Assembly (NCBI RefSeq): GCF_009761395.1
Contig: NZ_LEKN01000023.1
Coordinates: forward strand, 1 to 64,000
Source of the DNA: Ursidibacter maritimus
GTDB taxonomy: Bacteria; Pseudomonadota; Gammaproteobacteria; Enterobacterales; Pasteurellaceae
Direction: 5' to 3'
DNA: 64,000 bases
Position 1 is the stretch's first letter; every line of letters starts with the position of its first letter. Below are positions 1-10,386 of this stretch, piece after piece. The translations under genes and the position numbers were made by a program. The notes under the pieces were generated by a model. The model was not told the origin of the DNA, did no database searches, and saw nothing but the letters and a program-made list of their open reading frames with translations.

Positions 1-169
1 CAGTGCGTCGTTGTGTGGTGTGCATTATAGAGAAATCTGAACACAACGCAAGGACTTTTTTCAGAAAAATGGCAAAAAATAGGAAAAAAATGACCACTTG
101 ATGAAAAACAAAACAAAACCAAGAAAAAACATTCAAATAGTGGTTAATTCTTAGTAAAAATTTACCAAT

Positions 170-645
170 TTATTTTCCAATAGTCTCACACTCCTTCTTT
201 TCACCGTTTTTACAAGCTAATTGGTAATAGGCTAATCCCATTTCTTTATTTGGACTTACCACTTTACCCACCTCATAAAAATAAGCGAGGCGATATTGCG
301 AATACGCTTTGCCTTGTTCTGCTGCTTAGCGATAAAAATCAAATGCTCGATGAACATCTTCGTTTTGTGCTTAAGCCAAATTCATGTATCATGCATAATT
401 GCTCTTGGATACTCGCATCTTTGGGTTGCTGTTGATTGGTTTTAATGAAATTTTCAAAGGATTTTTCGTTATTTTGTTCTATTCCAATCCCACGAAAATA
501 AAGCATATCCAATAATATCGTAATACATTAACTTTCTTAAACCAATAGAATGCTTGTTTATAATATTTAGCCATAAACTCCCTTTTTTGTAAGCAAATAC
601 TAATCTAGTTTTCACATATAACTCACCTAGTTCTGTACTTTTTAA
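170..645 (-). pseudogene. Decayed Sel1-repeat protein gene
   Basis: Read on the minus strand, pieces in different frames rebuild Sel1-type repeats. The last piece reads AAEQGKAYSQYRLAYFYEVG and ends at a stop at 170-172, with a C-terminal CKNGEKKECETIGK resembling the tail of the intact Sel1 protein at 62599-63252. Upstream pieces (YKQAFYWFKK, YFRGIGIEQNNEKSFENF, LGELYVKTRLVF) lie in other frames, so there are at least two frameshifts. An in-frame stop also sits before AAEQGK. No start codon or signal peptide can be placed, so the 5' limit is approximate. It is a relic of a secreted or periplasmic solenoid protein, not an expressed gene. Confidence 0.75.
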
Positions 646-739
646 ATAACGTCTAAAGTCTTCTTTTCAATCTTTTTCAACACCACATCCAAGCGGTAAG
701 ATTACTCTTAGCTTTTGCAACTTTTCGCTGATATACCCC

Positions 740-1075
740 ACAATTCACCTGTGGATAACTTATAATAAAACTGTCATTAAGTTGAGATCTATCCAAGGAT
801 AAGTGATCGTAAAAAATGATCTGTGGATAAGTAATGATCTTATTCACAATAAAGATCCTCGTTTTTTGATCGTTTTATACAGTTTTAGATCTATTTTAAC
901 TTATTGTTTTTACTCTTTATTTTAGATTTATCCTAAAAATTGAGGTTCTCTAATAAAAAAAATAATAAAGATATCTATATAAAGATCTTATTTATATAGA
1001 TCGCATCTATCCTGAATGATCTTCAAAATAGCTTTTCTAGGATCTTCTTTTTTCAGGTACAATAGATCGTTTTGA
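740..1075. other. oriC: Probable chromosomal replication origin, oriC
   Basis: The gene-free stretch before mnmG has two perfect DnaA boxes TGTGGATAA (750-758, 822-830) and an inverted variant TTATTCACA (840-848). Twelve GATC sites fall between 786 and 1068, against about one expected by chance. An AT-rich tract at 885-1000 contains GATCTATTTTAACTT and GATCTTATTTATAT, which resemble the E. coli 13-mer unwinding repeats. In E. coli oriC also directly precedes mnmG (gidA) and rsmG (gidB). The boundaries are estimated from the outermost elements. Dam/SeqA control is inferred from the GATC density. Confidence 0.88.
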
Positions 1076-1099
1076 TTTTTGAATGTATTAAAGGTTTAT

Positions 1100-2989
1100 A
1101 TGATTTATCGTGAAATATATGATGTGATTGTGGTTGGTGGTGGGCACGCTGGTACGGAAGCGGCACTTGCTCCTGCTCGAATGGGGCTAAAAACATTATT
1201 ATTAACCCATAATGTCGATACGCTAGGGCAAATGTCTTGTAATCCTGCTATTGGAGGAATTGGTAAAGGGCATTTAGTCAAAGAGATTGATGCAATGGGT
1301 GGTTTAATGGCAACAGCAACGGATCACGCAGGTATTCAATTTAGAACGTTAAATAGTAGTAAAGGCCCTGCAGTTCGTGCAACGCGTGCTCAAGCAGACC
1401 GTGTGCTATATCGTCAAGCGGTACGCACTGCATTAGAAAACCAAGCTAATTTAGATATTTTCCAACAGGAAGTCGTGGATATTTTAGTGGAAAGTAATCG
1501 AGCTGTTGGTGCTGTGACTAAAATGGGTTTAACCTTTAAAGCGAAAGCCGTTATTTTAACAGCAGGTACTTTCTTAGCCGGTAAGATCCATATTGGTTTA
1601 GATAACTATGCAGGCGGTCGAGCAGGCGATCCTGCAGCGACTATGTTAGCCGATCGTTTGCGTGATCTGAATTTGCGTGTGGATCGCTTAAAAACAGGGA
1701 CACCGCCACGTTTAGATGCCAGAACTATTGATTTTTCAGTGTTAGCACAACAACACGGTGATGATGTATTACCTGTATTTTCTTTTATGGGATCGGTTGA
1801 ACAACACCCACGCCAAATACCTTGTTATATCACTCACACAAACGAGCAAACTCACGATTTGATCCGCAATAGTTTAGATCGTAGTCCGATGTACACTGGG
1901 ATTATTGAGGGAATTGGCCCACGTTATTGCCCTTCTATTGAAGATAAAGTGATGCGTTTTAGTGATCGTAATAGCCACCAGATTTATTTAGAACCTGAAG
2001 GCTTAACCACCATTGAAGTTTATCCTAATGGTATTTCAACAAGTTTGCCTTTTGATGTGCAAATGGGCATTGTTAATTCGATGAAAGGCTTAGAAAAAAC
2101 GCGTATTTTAAAACCGGGCTATGCAATTGAGTATGATTACTTTGACCCGAGAGATTTAAAACCAACCTTAGAAACCAAAGCCATTGATGGTTTATTTTTT
2201 GCAGGACAAATAAACGGCACAACAGGTTATGAAGAAGCAGGGGCTCAAGGCATATTAGCAGGGATTAACGCAGGATTACAAGTGCAAGGAAAAGAGCCTT
2301 GGTTCCCTACTCGTGATCAAGCTTATACAGGCGTTTTAGTTGATGATCTCTGTACTTTAGGGACAAAAGAGCCTTATCGAGTATTTACTTCTCGTGCGGA
2401 ATACCGCTTATTATTGCGTGAAGATAATGCAGATATTCGTCTAACGCCGATTGCTTACCAAATGGGGCTAATTGATGAAGCTCGTTGGGTTCGTTTTAAT
2501 CAGAAAATGGATAATATTGAGAAAGAGCGTGAGCGTTTAAAACAAATTTGGGTGCATTTACAGAGTGTGAACCTTGATGAAGTTAATCGTTTACTCAGTA
2601 GTCCATTAGCACGAGAAGCCAGTGGTGAAGATCTATTACGCCGTCCAGAAGTAACCTATGAAAAATTAACGCAAATTGAGCCTTTTGCTCCAGCTATTGA
2701 AGATAAACAAGCCGCAGAGCAAGTGGAAATTGCAATTAAATATCAAGGTTATATTGAGCATCAATATCAGGAAATTGAACGTCATAAACGTCACGAAAAT
2801 ACGCTTATTCCTGCGGAATTTGATTATGATAAAGTGGAAAGTTTATCAAATGAAGTGCGTGCAAAATTAACTCAACATCGCCCAGTTTCAATCGGACAAG
2901 CTAGCCGTATTTCAGGTATTACTCCTGCCGCTATTTCAATTTTATTAGTCGCCTTAAAAAAACAAGGTATGCTGAAACGTGGTGAGTAA
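1100..2989 (+). CDS. mnmG: tRNA uridine-5-carboxymethylaminomethyl modification enzyme MnmG (GidA)
   Basis: This FAD-dependent enzyme acts with MnmE to install the carboxymethylaminomethyl group on wobble U34 of certain tRNAs. The N-terminus has the dinucleotide-binding motif [10 protein letters not shown], followed by the family signatures [14 protein letters not shown] and [13 protein letters not shown]. The C-terminus ends with [17 protein letters not shown], as in E. coli. I chose the ATG at 1100, preceded by AAAGG at 1090-1094, over an in-frame TTG at 1079. The ATG gives 629 residues, the same length as the E. coli protein. The gene lies next to oriC and is followed after 12 bases by rsmG, the classic gidAB order. 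Confidence 0.97.
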   Translation: MIYREIYDVIVVGGGHAGTEAALAPARMGLKTLLLTHNVDTLGQMSCNPAIGGIGKGHLVKEIDAMGGLMATATDHAGIQFRTLNSSKGPAVRATRAQADRVLYRQAVRTALENQANLDIFQQEVVDILVESNRAVGAVTKMGLTFKAKAVILTAGTFLAGKIHIGLDNYAGGRAGDPAATMLADRLRDLNLRVDRLKTGTPPRLDARTIDFSVLAQQHGDDVLPVFSFMGSVEQHPRQIPCYITHTNEQTHDLIRNSLDRSPMYTGIIEGIGPRYCPSIEDKVMRFSDRNSHQIYLEPEGLTTIEVYPNGISTSLPFDVQMGIVNSMKGLEKTRILKPGYAIEYDYFDPRDLKPTLETKAIDGLFFAGQINGTTGYEEAGAQGILAGINAGLQVQGKEPWFPTRDQAYTGVLVDDLCTLGTKEPYRVFTSRAEYRLLLREDNADIRLTPIAYQMGLIDEARWVRFNQKMDNIEKERERLKQIWVHLQSVNLDEVNRLLSSPLAREASGEDLLRRPEVTYEKLTQIEPFAPAIEDKQAAEQVEIAIKYQGYIEHQYQEIERHKRHENTLIPAEFDYDKVESLSNEVRAKLTQHRPVSIGQASRISGITPAAISILLVALKKQGMLKRGE

Positions 2990-3001
2990 GGAATTTGTAA
3001 A

Positions 3002-3613
3002 ATGTTAGCAAAATTAGACCGCTTGTTAGCTCAAGCGGATATTAAACTAAGCCTTGAACAAAAACAGCAACTTATTGATTTTGTTAAATTATTAGATAAA
3101 TGGAATAAAGCCTATAATTTAACATCGGTGCGTGATCCGAACGAAATGTTGATTAAACATATTTTGGATAGTCTTGTGGTAAGTAAGCATCTACAAGGAT
3201 CGCATTTTATTGATGTTGGAACAGGGCCGGGGTTGCCGGGTATTCCCCTTGCGATAGCCAATCCAGATAAACAATTTGTGCTGTTAGATAGTTTAGGAAA
3301 ACGTATTACTTTTATTAAAAATGCCATTCGAGAGTTGAAATTAACCAATGTTGAGCCTGTGCTTAGTCGTGCTGAAGAGTTTCAAGAAACGCAATTTGAT
3401 GGCGTGCTGAGTCGAGCTTTTGCTTCATTAAATGATATGGTTGACTGGTGTTATCACCTACCTAATCAAAATGGGCGTTTTTATGCGTTAAAAGGGATTT
3501 ATCAAAGCGAAGAAATTGAGCAAATTACATGCCCGATTGAATTGTTAGAGGTTATTCCATTACAAGTGCCAGATCTTGTTGGAGAACGCCATTTAATTGT
3601 GTTAAAGAAATAA
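3002..3613 (+). CDS. rsmG: 16S rRNA (guanine-527-N7) methyltransferase RsmG (GidB)
   Basis: A 203-residue SAM-dependent methyltransferase that makes m7G527 in 16S rRNA. The cofactor motif I is visible as [16 protein letters not shown] at about residues 70-85. Conserved [20 protein letters not shown] precedes it. Length is close to E. coli RsmG (207). It follows mnmG by 12 bases and is probably co-transcribed from a promoter in or near the origin region. Loss of this enzyme gives low-level streptomycin resistance in other bacteria; no defect is visible here. Confidence 0.96.
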   Translation: MLAKLDRLLAQADIKLSLEQKQQLIDFVKLLDKWNKAYNLTSVRDPNEMLIKHILDSLVVSKHLQGSHFIDVGTGPGLPGIPLAIANPDKQFVLLDSLGKRITFIKNAIRELKLTNVEPVLSRAEEFQETQFDGVLSRAFASLNDMVDWCYHLPNQNGRFYALKGIYQSEEIEQITCPIELLEVIPLQVPDLVGERHLIVLKK

Positions 3614-3635
3614 ATTACAACGGTTAAGTAGTTTT

Positions 3636-4448
3636 ATGCAACATCATTATCTTGAAATGCAAGAGCATTTTCTTTATGTGCCTTATTATCAGCATAATAG
3701 ACGTATTCGAGTGCTGTTACCTAAAGATTATCATCATGAACAGTCGCAATACTATCCAGTGTTATATATGCACGATGGGCAAAATGTGTTTTATAGCAAA
3801 GAGTCTTATTCGGGGCATTCTTGGAAAATTATTCCAACAATTAAAAATACGCATGAATTACCGAAGTTAATTATTGTTGGTATTGACAATGCAGGCGTTG
3901 ATCGTCTTGATGAATATGGGCCTTGGAAAACGAATGTAGGAAAAGGTTCTGTGGCTAATGCTGGTGGAAAAGGAATGAATTATGCTAAATGGGTTGTCGA
4001 AACGGTAAAGCCATTTATTGATCATCACTACCGAACCAAGCCTGAACGTGAACAAACCTTACTTGCGGGTAGCTCAATGGGTGGTATTATTACCGCTTAT
4101 ATGGGAGCAGCATATCCACATATTTTCGGACATCTTGGGGTATTTTCTTTAGCTTCGTGGTTTAGTGAAGCTGCTTTTCTGCAATTTATTCATCATCATT
4201 CCCTAGCTAAAGAGAGTAAAGTTTTTATTCAAGTTGGGACGAATGAAGGCGATGAAGTGGATTCGCATTTTATTTCGAATATGAATCAAGCTTACATTGA
4301 TTGTACTTTGCACTATTATCAAGCACTATTGCGTACAGGACATCCACTTGATCATATTCGCTTACGCATAATGGCAAATGAAATCCACCACGAAATGCAC
4401 TGGGCAGATCATTTTGTGGATTTTCTGCGGTTTTCATTGGTGGAATAG
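3636..4448 (+). CDS. Alpha/beta-hydrolase, putative esterase (Fes/EsteraseD type)
   Basis: A 270-residue cytoplasmic hydrolase without signal peptide. The nucleophile elbow is GSSMG at residues 145-149 (Ser147), with a YPVLYMHDGQN strand near residue 40 typical of the putative-esterase (COG2819-like) family. A late HHEMHW motif at 251-256 probably supplies the catalytic His, and GTNEGDEVD near 201-209 probably the acid. The substrate cannot be told; relatives cleave acyl esters, S-formylglutathione or siderophore esters. It starts 22 bases after rsmG and ends before a strong hairpin, so it may form the last gene of the mnmG-rsmG transcript. Confidence 0.8.
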   Translation: MQHHYLEMQEHFLYVPYYQHNRRIRVLLPKDYHHEQSQYYPVLYMHDGQNVFYSKESYSGHSWKIIPTIKNTHELPKLIIVGIDNAGVDRLDEYGPWKTNVGKGSVANAGGKGMNYAKWVVETVKPFIDHHYRTKPEREQTLLAGSSMGGIITAYMGAAYPHIFGHLGVFSLASWFSEAAFLQFIHHHSLAKESKVFIQVGTNEGDEVDSHFISNMNQAYIDCTLHYYQALLRTGHPLDHIRLRIMANEIHHEMHWADHFVDFLRFSLVE

Positions 4449-4470
4449 TGGTTTAGTTGATATAAGTAAG

Positions 4471-4507
4471 AAAAAAGGACGTAGATCAAAGTGATACGTC
4501 CTTTTTT
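4471..4507. terminator. Bidirectional rho-independent terminator
   Basis: AAAAAAGGACGTA and TACGTCCTTTTTT form a perfect stem with an A tract on one side and a T tract on the other. It sits between the converging esterase gene and azoR and can stop both transcripts. Confidence 0.85.
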
Positions 4508-4532
4508 ATAGGGATTAAAAACTAGGTAAAAT

Positions 4533-5120
4533 CTATAATTCTTTTGCCAAGCGATCTAATTCCGCTTTGGCAGATTGTTGTGCTTTTTCAACCGCTTCTG
4601 GACCAAAACCAAGAGCTTCAGCATAAACAAATTCAACATCAGTAATGCCGATAAAACCTAGGAAGGTTTGAACATAGACTTTAACTAAGTCAGTTGATTT
4701 GTCTTTATGTAAACCACCTGTGGTTAAAATCACAATGGCTTTTTTACCTTTTACTAAACCTTCAGGGCCTTCAGCAGTATATTGGAAAGTAACACCTGAA
4801 CGAGCGATGTAATCAAAGTAGCTTTTTAATTGTGCGGGTACGCTGAAGTTATACATTGGGGCATTGATCACAATAACATCGCTATTTTTAATTTCAGCGA
4901 CTAACTCATTCGATAGTGCTAGTAATTTTTTCTGTTCTTCGGTTGCAGGTTCACCACGAGTTGCCGCTGCAGCATCGCTTGTAAAATAAGGTAATGGTTG
5001 CTTAACTAAATCACGAGTAGTAATTTCTGCGTTTAATTGTTGAATGAAGTAATCACTTAATAAATTTGATTGCGAATGTTCTGCAAGAATGCTTGATTTT
5101 AAAACTAATACTTTTTTCAT
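4533..5120 (-). CDS. azoR: FMN-dependent NADH-azoreductase AzoR
   Basis: A 195-residue flavodoxin-fold quinone/azo reductase. The opening [17 protein letters not shown] binds the FMN phosphate, and [31 protein letters not shown] matches E. coli AzoR (AcpD) closely. The enzyme reduces quinones and azo compounds by two electrons using NADH and is thought to protect against thiol and quinone stress. It is a single-gene unit that converges on the esterase gene across a shared terminator. Length is close to the E. coli protein (201). Confidence 0.95.
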   Translation of the reverse strand: MKKVLVLKSSILAEHSQSNLLSDYFIQQLNAEITTRDLVKQPLPYFTSDAAAATRGEPATEEQKKLLALSNELVAEIKNSDVIVINAPMYNFSVPAQLKSYFDYIARSGVTFQYTAEGPEGLVKGKKAIVILTTGGLHKDKSTDLVKVYVQTFLGFIGITDVEFVYAEALGFGPEAVEKAQQSAKAELDRLAKEL

Positions 5121-5234
5121 ATAAACCTTTTCAAATAGCGAACCGTAAAATAGAAAGATAGTTTATTATGTATTTTTTATTCAATAAATAGGGTAAATGT
5201 GAAAAGAGTATTTACCCTAGATAAATAATAAGAC

Positions 5235-7070
5235 TTAATAAGTTTCTCTATCTCGAAGTAAATGGACGTTTCCTTTGCGTCTTAAAAAGCCTGAACGGTC
5301 AAAGTATTCAATCAGTTGAACTGTTAATTTGCGTCCATATTGAATTTCATCTCGGAGCTGATTAACGGAAATCTCGCCATTTTGTTGAATAAACTGCTTG
5401 ATAAGCTGAGCAAATTGGCTAATTTGTTCGTGCAGTAAAAAGCGATCTTTGACTATTGGAACTAAATAACCTAATTTTCCCGCTTTGTAGAGCAAGTTAC
5501 GCATTTCATTTTCATCTATTGAAAGCTCATTTGCGATATTTCGTACCCATAATGCTTGATTAGTTCGTTCAAAAAGCGGTCTGATTTCTGCCCAAATTTG
5601 CAATTCGGTATGATTAAATTCAATACGATGATCTGGTGTGTGGATCCAACCGCGTGTTTGCGATAATTTTTGTTCTGCAAGTAATTCATCAATAAAATGA
5701 TAAATAAGATCTTCAGGTTGATCTAAAGCAGCGATACGATGTAAACGTGCTTTTGTTACCCCCAGTTGATCATTATGTTGTTGATGGTATTCACTTAATT
5801 TATCAATAATGTTTTGTTGAACCTGTTGTTTAAATGCGTTATTAAATAACCATTTGCTATGTTGTTGGTAGCTTAATATGGCGATATCTTCAAGGAAAAT
5901 TTGTTCTTGCCAGAGTAACTGCGATAAATTAACGGTTTGATGTTGTGTATAAAGAGCAAGGCGTGTATCTAATTGATCTGCTTGTGATAATAGCTTTAAA
6001 TAAGCCAAACGAGCATCGCTACGTTTATGACGTTTAGGCGAATGAATTTCGAGTACCACACCGCCAGCAATTGTTTGGCTATCATCGCCATTTCGGATAA
6101 TCAATTTATCTCCAATAGCAAAATGCAGTGCATCATCACAGATAATTTCTGCAAAATAATTACCGTTTCTCACCGCTTGTGTGGCATTGAGTAGATTAAG
6201 TTTGGCTGTAATATGGCTGGCGTAGTGGTAGAGATGGATAATACTGTTTTCTTTAATGCTTTGAGCGGCTGTTAATTGAATGGTAATACGCTCACTAGCT
6301 TGCGTTGGGGCTAATTGTGTTAGCCAGTCACCACGTTGAATTTGTTCTTTTTCCACATTGGCTATATTGAGTGCCAAACGTTGTCCTGCAATCCCTTCAG
6401 ATGACTCATTGTTTTGGGCGTGAATTTTTCTTACTCTAACTTTTAGCTCATTTGAGAGATAGATTTCATCACCTATTTTGACTTTACCTGCAATGGCGGT
6501 ACCTGTTACCACAAGCCCTGTTCCTTTAACGTGAAAAACACGATCGATAGCATAGCGGAAAGGCTGATTTACCTTAGAATGAGTATGGTTAAGGCTTATT
6601 AAATATGTTTTCAGTTCGGCGATACCCTGCCCTGTTTGAGCAGAAGTGACAAAGAATTTTGAAGATGATAAATCAAATTGTTGTTTTAACTGGGTTATTA
6701 AGGATTGAATTTGCTCATCATTACTGCGGTCAGCTTTAGTAATCACGACCATAATATGAGAAAAATTAAGTAATTTTAAAATGCCTAGATGTTCAATTGT
6801 TTGTGGTTTTATCCCCTCTTCTACCGATACGACTAATAATGCGTGTTGAATACCGCCAAGCCCCGCCAACATATTTGAGAGAAATTTTTGATGCCCAGGT
6901 ACATCAATAAAACCCAAAATATCATTTTCAATCGCTAGATAAGCATAACCTAAATCAATGGTTAGTCCCCGTTTTTTCTCTTCAGGCAAGTGAGAGGTAT
7001 GTGTGCCTGTCAGTGCGTGTAATAATGATGTTTTACCATGATCAACGTGGCCTGCGGTAACAATGATCAT
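5235..7070 (-). CDS. selB: Selenocysteine-specific translation elongation factor SelB
   Basis: SelB brings Sec-tRNA to UGA codons that carry a downstream SECIS hairpin. The protein opens with the GTPase P-loop GHVDHGKT at residues 7-14, followed by KKRGLTIDLGYAYL (switch I) and IDVPGHQKF (G3). EF-Tu-like domains 2 and 3 follow. About 250 C-terminal residues are the winged-helix modules that bind the SECIS RNA. I placed the start at the ATG at 7070, with an AGGAG seven bases upstream. This drops 13 residues that precede the conserved MIIVTAGHVDHGKT and gives 611 residues (E. coli 614). selA and selC lie within 7 kb. Confidence 0.95.
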   Translation of the reverse strand: MIIVTAGHVDHGKTSLLHALTGTHTSHLPEEKKRGLTIDLGYAYLAIENDILGFIDVPGHQKFLSNMLAGLGGIQHALLVVSVEEGIKPQTIEHLGILKLLNFSHIMVVITKADRSNDEQIQSLITQLKQQFDLSSSKFFVTSAQTGQGIAELKTYLISLNHTHSKVNQPFRYAIDRVFHVKGTGLVVTGTAIAGKVKIGDEIYLSNELKVRVRKIHAQNNESSEGIAGQRLALNIANVEKEQIQRGDWLTQLAPTQASERITIQLTAAQSIKENSIIHLYHYASHITAKLNLLNATQAVRNGNYFAEIICDDALHFAIGDKLIIRNGDDSQTIAGGVVLEIHSPKRHKRSDARLAYLKLLSQADQLDTRLALYTQHQTVNLSQLLWQEQIFLEDIAILSYQQHSKWLFNNAFKQQVQQNIIDKLSEYHQQHNDQLGVTKARLHRIAALDQPEDLIYHFIDELLAEQKLSQTRGWIHTPDHRIEFNHTELQIWAEIRPLFERTNQALWVRNIANELSIDENEMRNLLYKAGKLGYLVPIVKDRFLLHEQISQFAQLIKQFIQQNGEISVNQLRDEIQYGRKLTVQLIEYFDRSGFLRRKGNVHLLRDRETY

Positions 7071-7155
7071 TCTTTTTCTCCTATAACTTGGGCGGATAAT
7101 TCCGCCCAAAGATAAATCATTTAATTATATTGATGAGGTAATCAAACAAGCCTAA

Positions 7156-8883
7156 TTACATTTTTTCAACGGTTTTGATCCCCAATAAATCTAAACCTTG
7201 TTTTAGAGTATCAGCCGTTAGACTAGCTAATTTTAAACGACTTTGCTTAATACTTTCTTCTGCATTAAGAATAGGGCAAGCTTCGTAGAAACTTGAGAAA
7301 ATACCTGCTAATTCATAAAGATATTGACAAAGAACGTGCGGGGTACCTTCTTTTGCAACAGTAGTTACCGATTCTTCAAATTGTAATAATTTGAGTGCTA
7401 ATGTTCGTTCTTTCTCTTCATTTAAGAGAATGTTGCCCGATAATTGGGTTGGATTTATCCCAGCTTTGCTGAAAATAGAACGGATACGGGTGTAGGCATA
7501 TTGCATATAAGGTGCGGTATTACCCTCAAAGCTCAACATATTATCCCAATCAAACACATAATCGGTGGTACGGTTTTTAGATAAATCAGAGTATTTTACT
7601 GCTCCAATTGCGACTGCTTCTACCACAGCTTGCTTTTCACAAGCGGTAAGATTTGGATTTTTTTCTGCAATTAGTTTTTCTGCACGCTCTACGGCTTCAT
7701 CAAGTAAATCGGCTAATTTTACCGTTCCGCCTGTACGGGTTTTGAATGGCTTTCCATCTTTGCCTAGCATCATTCCAAAATTGTGATGTTCAAGACTAAA
7801 GCTATCAGGCACATAACCTGCTTTACGAGTAATTAACCACGCTTGTTGCATATGTTGGCTTTGACGAGTATCGGAGAAAACCAATGCTCTGTCTGCTTTT
7901 AAGGTTTCATAACGATATTTGGCAGCTGCAATATCCGTTGTGGTATATAAAAATCCACCATCTTTTTTCTGTACGATAACACCCATTGGATCGCCATCTT
8001 TATTTTTAAATTCATCAAGATAAACCACTAATGCACCTTCGTCTTCTACCGCTAAGCCTTGTGCTTGTAAATCAGCGACAATGGCTGGCAGCATTGGGTT
8101 ATAAAGGCTCTCTCCCATTACATCATTTTCGGTAAGTGTCACATTTAAACGTTGATAATTGTGCTGATTTTGTACCATTGTAATTTTGACTAGTTTTTGC
8201 CACATTGTATGGCAGTACTCATCACCACTTTGTAGTTTTACAACATAGTTACGGGCTTTCTCCGCAAATTCGGCATCACTATCATAATGTTCTTTTGCTG
8301 CGCGATAAAATGCTTCTAGATCGCTTAATTCCATCTCGCTTGCGTGCTCGTTTTCCATTTTTTCAAGGTAGGCAATTAGCATTCCGAACTGTGTACCCCA
8401 ATCGCCAACGTGGTTTGCTCGGATAACATTATTCCCTAAAAATTCTAATGCTCGCACTACACCATCACCAATGATTGTTGAACGCAAATGTCCAACGTGC
8501 ATCTCTTTAGCGACATTTGGCGAAGAGTAATCGACCACAACAGTCTGGGTTTGTGATAGCTGAATACCTAATTTCTCACTATTTAAAGCTTGCTCTGCGT
8601 TATTTGCTAACCATTCGCCACTTAAGAAAATATTGATAAAACCCGGTCCTGCTATTTCCAATTTTTCGACAATACCTTCTAGGTTGAGATTATCTAGCAC
8701 TTTTTGAGCAAACTCTCTTGGGTTACAACCCAATTTTTTTGCAGCACCCATAATGCCGTTTGCTTGATAATCTCCAAATTGTGGTTTGCCTGATTGTCGG
8801 ACTAACGCTTCTACATTTTGCTCTGCTCCAGCCGCAATCATTGCTTGCTTAATTTTTTCCGATAGAATGTGTTGAATATTCAC
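7156..8883 (-). CDS. argS: Arginyl-tRNA synthetase
   Basis: A 575-residue class I synthetase that charges tRNA-Arg. It has the N-terminal Add1 domain, the HIGH-type signature HVGHLRST after SSPNVAKEM, and the C-terminal DALR anticodon-binding domain with [16 protein letters not shown]. As in most ArgRS proteins the KMSKS loop is degenerate ([14 protein letters not shown]). Length matches E. coli (577). It is divergent from yecM, the same neighbour it has in E. coli. It is separated from selB by about 85 bases on the same strand. Confidence 0.97.
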   Translation of the reverse strand: MNIQHILSEKIKQAMIAAGAEQNVEALVRQSGKPQFGDYQANGIMGAAKKLGCNPREFAQKVLDNLNLEGIVEKLEIAGPGFINIFLSGEWLANNAEQALNSEKLGIQLSQTQTVVVDYSSPNVAKEMHVGHLRSTIIGDGVVRALEFLGNNVIRANHVGDWGTQFGMLIAYLEKMENEHASEMELSDLEAFYRAAKEHYDSDAEFAEKARNYVVKLQSGDEYCHTMWQKLVKITMVQNQHNYQRLNVTLTENDVMGESLYNPMLPAIVADLQAQGLAVEDEGALVVYLDEFKNKDGDPMGVIVQKKDGGFLYTTTDIAAAKYRYETLKADRALVFSDTRQSQHMQQAWLITRKAGYVPDSFSLEHHNFGMMLGKDGKPFKTRTGGTVKLADLLDEAVERAEKLIAEKNPNLTACEKQAVVEAVAIGAVKYSDLSKNRTTDYVFDWDNMLSFEGNTAPYMQYAYTRIRSIFSKAGINPTQLSGNILLNEEKERTLALKLLQFEESVTTVAKEGTPHVLCQYLYELAGIFSSFYEACPILNAEESIKQSRLKLASLTADTLKQGLDLLGIKTVEKM

Positions 8884-8913
8884 GATAATTCCTATTGATG
8901 AGATACTGTAAAA

Positions 8914-9540
8914 ATGTGTGCAATGATACTAAAAAACCCTGTTAAAAACTTTGATTTTGCAAATTTTTTATCAAAAATGACCGCTTATTTCGGTGATATA
9001 GGTCAATTTGAGCAAAAAATTCAACAACTTGCTCAAGTTATCGGGTTGGATTTAAGTAAATACCCTATCGATCATCTTGCAGTAAGAATGAATAATGTAG
9101 AAACAGCACAACAGTGGCGAGATTTTCTATTGGTGGATAATTCGTTATTAAAAGAGAGTGAAGTAAATGGTCGCCCTATTAGCTTAATTAAATTAGTTGA
9201 GCCACTTATTTTTTGTGGGCAGAAGGTTTCAATTATTGAATTACCGTTTCCTAAAGATAAGGTTTATCTAGAAGAAGGTTGGGAGCATATAGAAATTGTT
9301 ATTCCTTTTATGGAAAATGAATCTGTTGAGCAGTGGGGGAAGCGTATAGAATTGCAATTTGGATTACCACAAAATACTCAAATTTGTTATAAAATTAGCC
9401 AACCTAAAGTTTTAGGGGAAAGATTACCTAATCCGAGTATTGCGATCACATTGAAAGACGCAACTAATCGTAATAATTGTTGTCTTAAAGTTCATCCTTA
9501 TGATATAACTACAATAGTCTGTTCAGAAAATAATTTCTGA
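8914..9540 (+). CDS. yecM: YecM-family VOC-fold protein
   Basis: A 208-residue protein that matches E. coli YecM (188) in [21 protein letters not shown] and [11 protein letters not shown] near the middle and in [16 protein letters not shown] near the end. YecM has a vicinal-oxygen-chelate fold and conserved His/Glu residues that suggest metal binding. Its reaction is not known. The gene is divergent from argS with only 30 bases between them, so the two promoters must overlap or yecM reads from inside argS. An alternative ATG three codons in (8923) is possible. The C-terminus [14 protein letters not shown] matches the family end. Confidence 0.88.
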   Translation: MCAMILKNPVKNFDFANFLSKMTAYFGDIGQFEQKIQQLAQVIGLDLSKYPIDHLAVRMNNVETAQQWRDFLLVDNSLLKESEVNGRPISLIKLVEPLIFCGQKVSIIELPFPKDKVYLEEGWEHIEIVIPFMENESVEQWGKRIELQFGLPQNTQICYKISQPKVLGERLPNPSIAITLKDATNRNNCCLKVHPYDITTIVCSENNF

Positions 9541-9557
9541 CCTTTTTCGGAGTTTAT

Positions 9558-10022
9558 ATGAAAAAATCTAAATTTGTTTTGGCACTATTTGCTTCAGTTT
9601 CTCTAGTTGGTTGTGCTAATACGGATATTTATAGTGGCGATGTTTATCGTGGCGATCAAGCGAAAGAAGCTCGTTCTATTAGTTATGGTACGATTGTTTC
9701 CGTTCGAGATGTAAAAATTCAAGCTGACAACCAAGGTGTTTTAGGTTCTGTTGGTGGTGGTGTTATCGGTAGTATAGCTGGGTCAACCATCGGTGGCGGC
9801 ACAGGACAAGCAATTGCCACTGCAATTGGTGCTATTGCAGGTGCAGCTCTTGGTAGTAAAGTTGAAGAAAAAGCGAGTCAAGTTTCTTCATTAGAGATGG
9901 TTATTCGTAAAGATGATGGTAAAGAAATCGTTGTTGTTCAGAAAAAAGAAAATGGTTTCAATCCAGGTAAACGTGTAAGAATCGTGGGTTCTAACTCAGA
10001 TCTAAACGTTTCTCTACTTTAA
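9558..10022 (+). CDS. slyB: SlyB/Pcp-type outer-membrane lipoprotein
   Basis: A 154-residue lipoprotein. The signal peptide ends with the lipobox LVGC, so Cys19 is the lipidated residue. A glycine-zipper segment (roughly 57-95, with GGGVIGSIAGSTIGGGTGQ) can insert in the outer membrane. It is the counterpart of the H. influenzae PAL cross-reacting protein and E. coli SlyB, which stabilise the outer membrane. It starts 17 bases after yecM and is followed by a smaller lipoprotein gene sharing its C-terminal theme, so the three may be co-transcribed. Confidence 0.92.
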   Translation: MKKSKFVLALFASVSLVGCANTDIYSGDVYRGDQAKEARSISYGTIVSVRDVKIQADNQGVLGSVGGGVIGSIAGSTIGGGTGQAIATAIGAIAGAALGSKVEEKASQVSSLEMVIRKDDGKEIVVVQKKENGFNPGKRVRIVGSNSDLNVSLL

Positions 10023-10056
10023 TAAAAATAAATTTGTTTATATCTAAGGAAAAACA

Positions 10057-10332
10057 ATGAAAAAATTCTCTCTTATTATGTTAATGAGTGTGGTGTTAGC
10101 GGCTTGTACAGCTGATGTTTATTCAGACAAAGGTAATGCAACTGTTCTTAGTAGCAAAGATTTAGATGCAAATACAGTAGAACTTACTGTTGCTAAAGAT
10201 GATGGCGAAGTTGTGAAAATGGTTCGTAAATACGACTCTCATGCAACAGTAGGTGCTCGTATTGTTGTTGGTGATGCGCAAGCAAATCAAGATGAAGATT
10301 TAAAAACAATTCGTCGTTACGAATTCAAATAA
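10057..10332 (+). CDS. Small lipoprotein related to the SlyB C-terminal domain
   Basis: A 91-residue lipoprotein with lipobox LAAC (Cys17) and no glycine zipper. Its middle, VAKDDGEVVKMVRKY, parallels the SlyB stretch RKDDGKEIVVVQKK just upstream, and GARIVVGD parallels GKRVRIVG. I infer a partial duplicate of the SlyB-type C-terminal domain that lost the membrane zipper. It lies 34 bases downstream of slyB with its own AAGGA ribosome site, before a strong hairpin. Function unknown; probably attached to the inner leaflet of the outer membrane. Confidence 0.8.
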   Translation: MKKFSLIMLMSVVLAACTADVYSDKGNATVLSSKDLDANTVELTVAKDDGEVVKMVRKYDSHATVGARIVVGDAQANQDEDLKTIRRYEFK

Positions 10333-10340
10333 TCTAATTG

Positions 10341-10375
10341 AATTAGCGAATTATCTTAAAGGTAATTCGCTAATT
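10341..10375. terminator. Terminator hairpin between lipoprotein genes and selA
   Basis: AATTAGCGAATTA (10341-10353) pairs perfectly with TAATTCGCTAATT (10363-10375) around a 9-base loop. It lies between converging genes and is AT-rich on both flanks. Confidence 0.75.
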
Positions 10376-10386
10376 ATTTCTATTCA

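Noticed and set aside
250-435. 61-codon open frame on the plus strand
   Set aside because: It lies opposite the decayed Sel1 gene, has no ribosome site, and its translation has no recognisable domain.
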